NCBI RefSeq assembly: GCF_000092365.1
Contig: NC_014218.1
Coordinates: 1,922,001 to 1,986,000, forward strand
Length of the DNA: 64,000 nucleotides
Reading direction: 5' to 3'
Origin: Arcanobacterium haemolyticum DSM 20595
GTDB lineage: Bacteria > Actinomycetota > Actinomycetes > Actinomycetales > Actinomycetaceae
This document shows positions 63,902 through 64,000 of the stretch, one piece after another. The translations under genes were made by a program, and so were the position numbers. Position 1 is the first letter of the stretch; each line of letters starts with the position of its first letter. The notes below the pieces were generated by a model that was not told the DNA's origin, ran no database searches, and worked only from the letters and a program-made list of their open reading frames with translations.

Positions 63902-64000
63902 GGGTGATCTCCCACTTATCGATTCTTGAACGAAACCGAGATTTTCGGATTCGTGTGTGTCCTACACACATGACTTGACGACTTTACGCGACTTTTTGGC
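63902..64000. promoter_or_regulatory. Upstream region of rpmH, edge of the dnaA-rpmH interval
   Basis: AT-richer sequence with the inverted repeat GTGTGTGTCC / CACAC. On the minus strand a TTCAAG/TCGATA-like pair precedes the GGGAGATC ribosome site. The window ends before any DnaA box array or dnaA can be seen. Confidence 0.45.

Overview
The window is a chromosomal segment of a moderate-GC Gram-positive actinobacterium, most likely of the Actinomycetaceae (Arcanobacterium/Trueperella type). The support is the gene order parB-parA-rsmG-jag-yidC-yidD-rnpA-rpmH running up to the right edge (the left flank of dnaA/oriC), the rpsF-ssb-rpsR-rplI set with dnaB nearby, MurT/GatD, a Nudix-DUF6049-pseudokinase-trxB cluster, and sortase-anchored surface proteins with LAxTG-type motifs. 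The genus is inferred from these features only.

Layout. 1-4 kb: an OPA-type organophosphate antiporter, an SLC13 dicarboxylate carrier and tRNA-Arg(ACG). 4-9.2 kb: a secreted GH101 endo-alpha-N-acetylgalactosaminidase facing a frameshifted thioester-domain adhesin. 9.4-14 kb: murT-gatD (lipid II amidation), rlmC and a HAD hydrolase. 14-16.6 kb: a decay zone with two repeat families, an IS3 element, a broken membrane-protein gene and a degenerate Fic gene. 16.6-29.1 kb: hrpB with a TetR regulator, tgt, several DUF genes, a DsbA-like protein, an acyltransferase, an aldo-keto reductase, an HD hydrolase and dnaB. 29.1-31.1 kb: a dense DnaA-box cluster and a MATE exporter. 31.4-40 kb: a two-thioester-domain adhesin, a decayed IS1182 element and a GH85 endo-beta-N-acetylglucosaminidase. 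40.1-48.4 kb: rplI, rpsR, ssb, rpsF, a class A penicillin-binding protein, an AI-2E family permease, an MFS protein and pcnA, all on the minus strand. 48.4-55.7 kb: Nudix, DUF6049, pseudokinase, trxB, a small ORF and an aminotransferase. 55.9-63.9 kb: parB, parA, rsmG, an inserted IS110 element, jag, yidC, yidD, rnpA and rpmH.

How the parts fit. The two endoglycosidases would remove O-linked core-1 disaccharides (GH101) and N-glycans (GH85) from host glycoproteins. The thioester proteins could bind host surfaces covalently. All four carry a sortase motif, a membrane helix and a basic tail, so they form a host-interaction surface set. The right third is the conserved origin-proximal block. It carries seven ParB-binding parS sites, two of them about 34 kb away inside hrpB, and one in the centre of a perfect 40-bp palindrome.

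Most notable points: (1) a palindromic repeat family with three copies of about 75 bp; (2) a second family with two copies of about 78 bp around a 14-bp-stem hairpin; (3) a DnaA-box cluster of origin-like density beside dnaB; (4) an IS110 element whose upstream noncoding segment could encode a bridge RNA; (5) a surface protein with two complete Cys/Gln thioester domains and a near-identical 327-bp tandem duplication; (6) a pseudokinase at the usual murJ locus without the MurJ flippase part. All functional calls are from reading the sequence; no database search was run.
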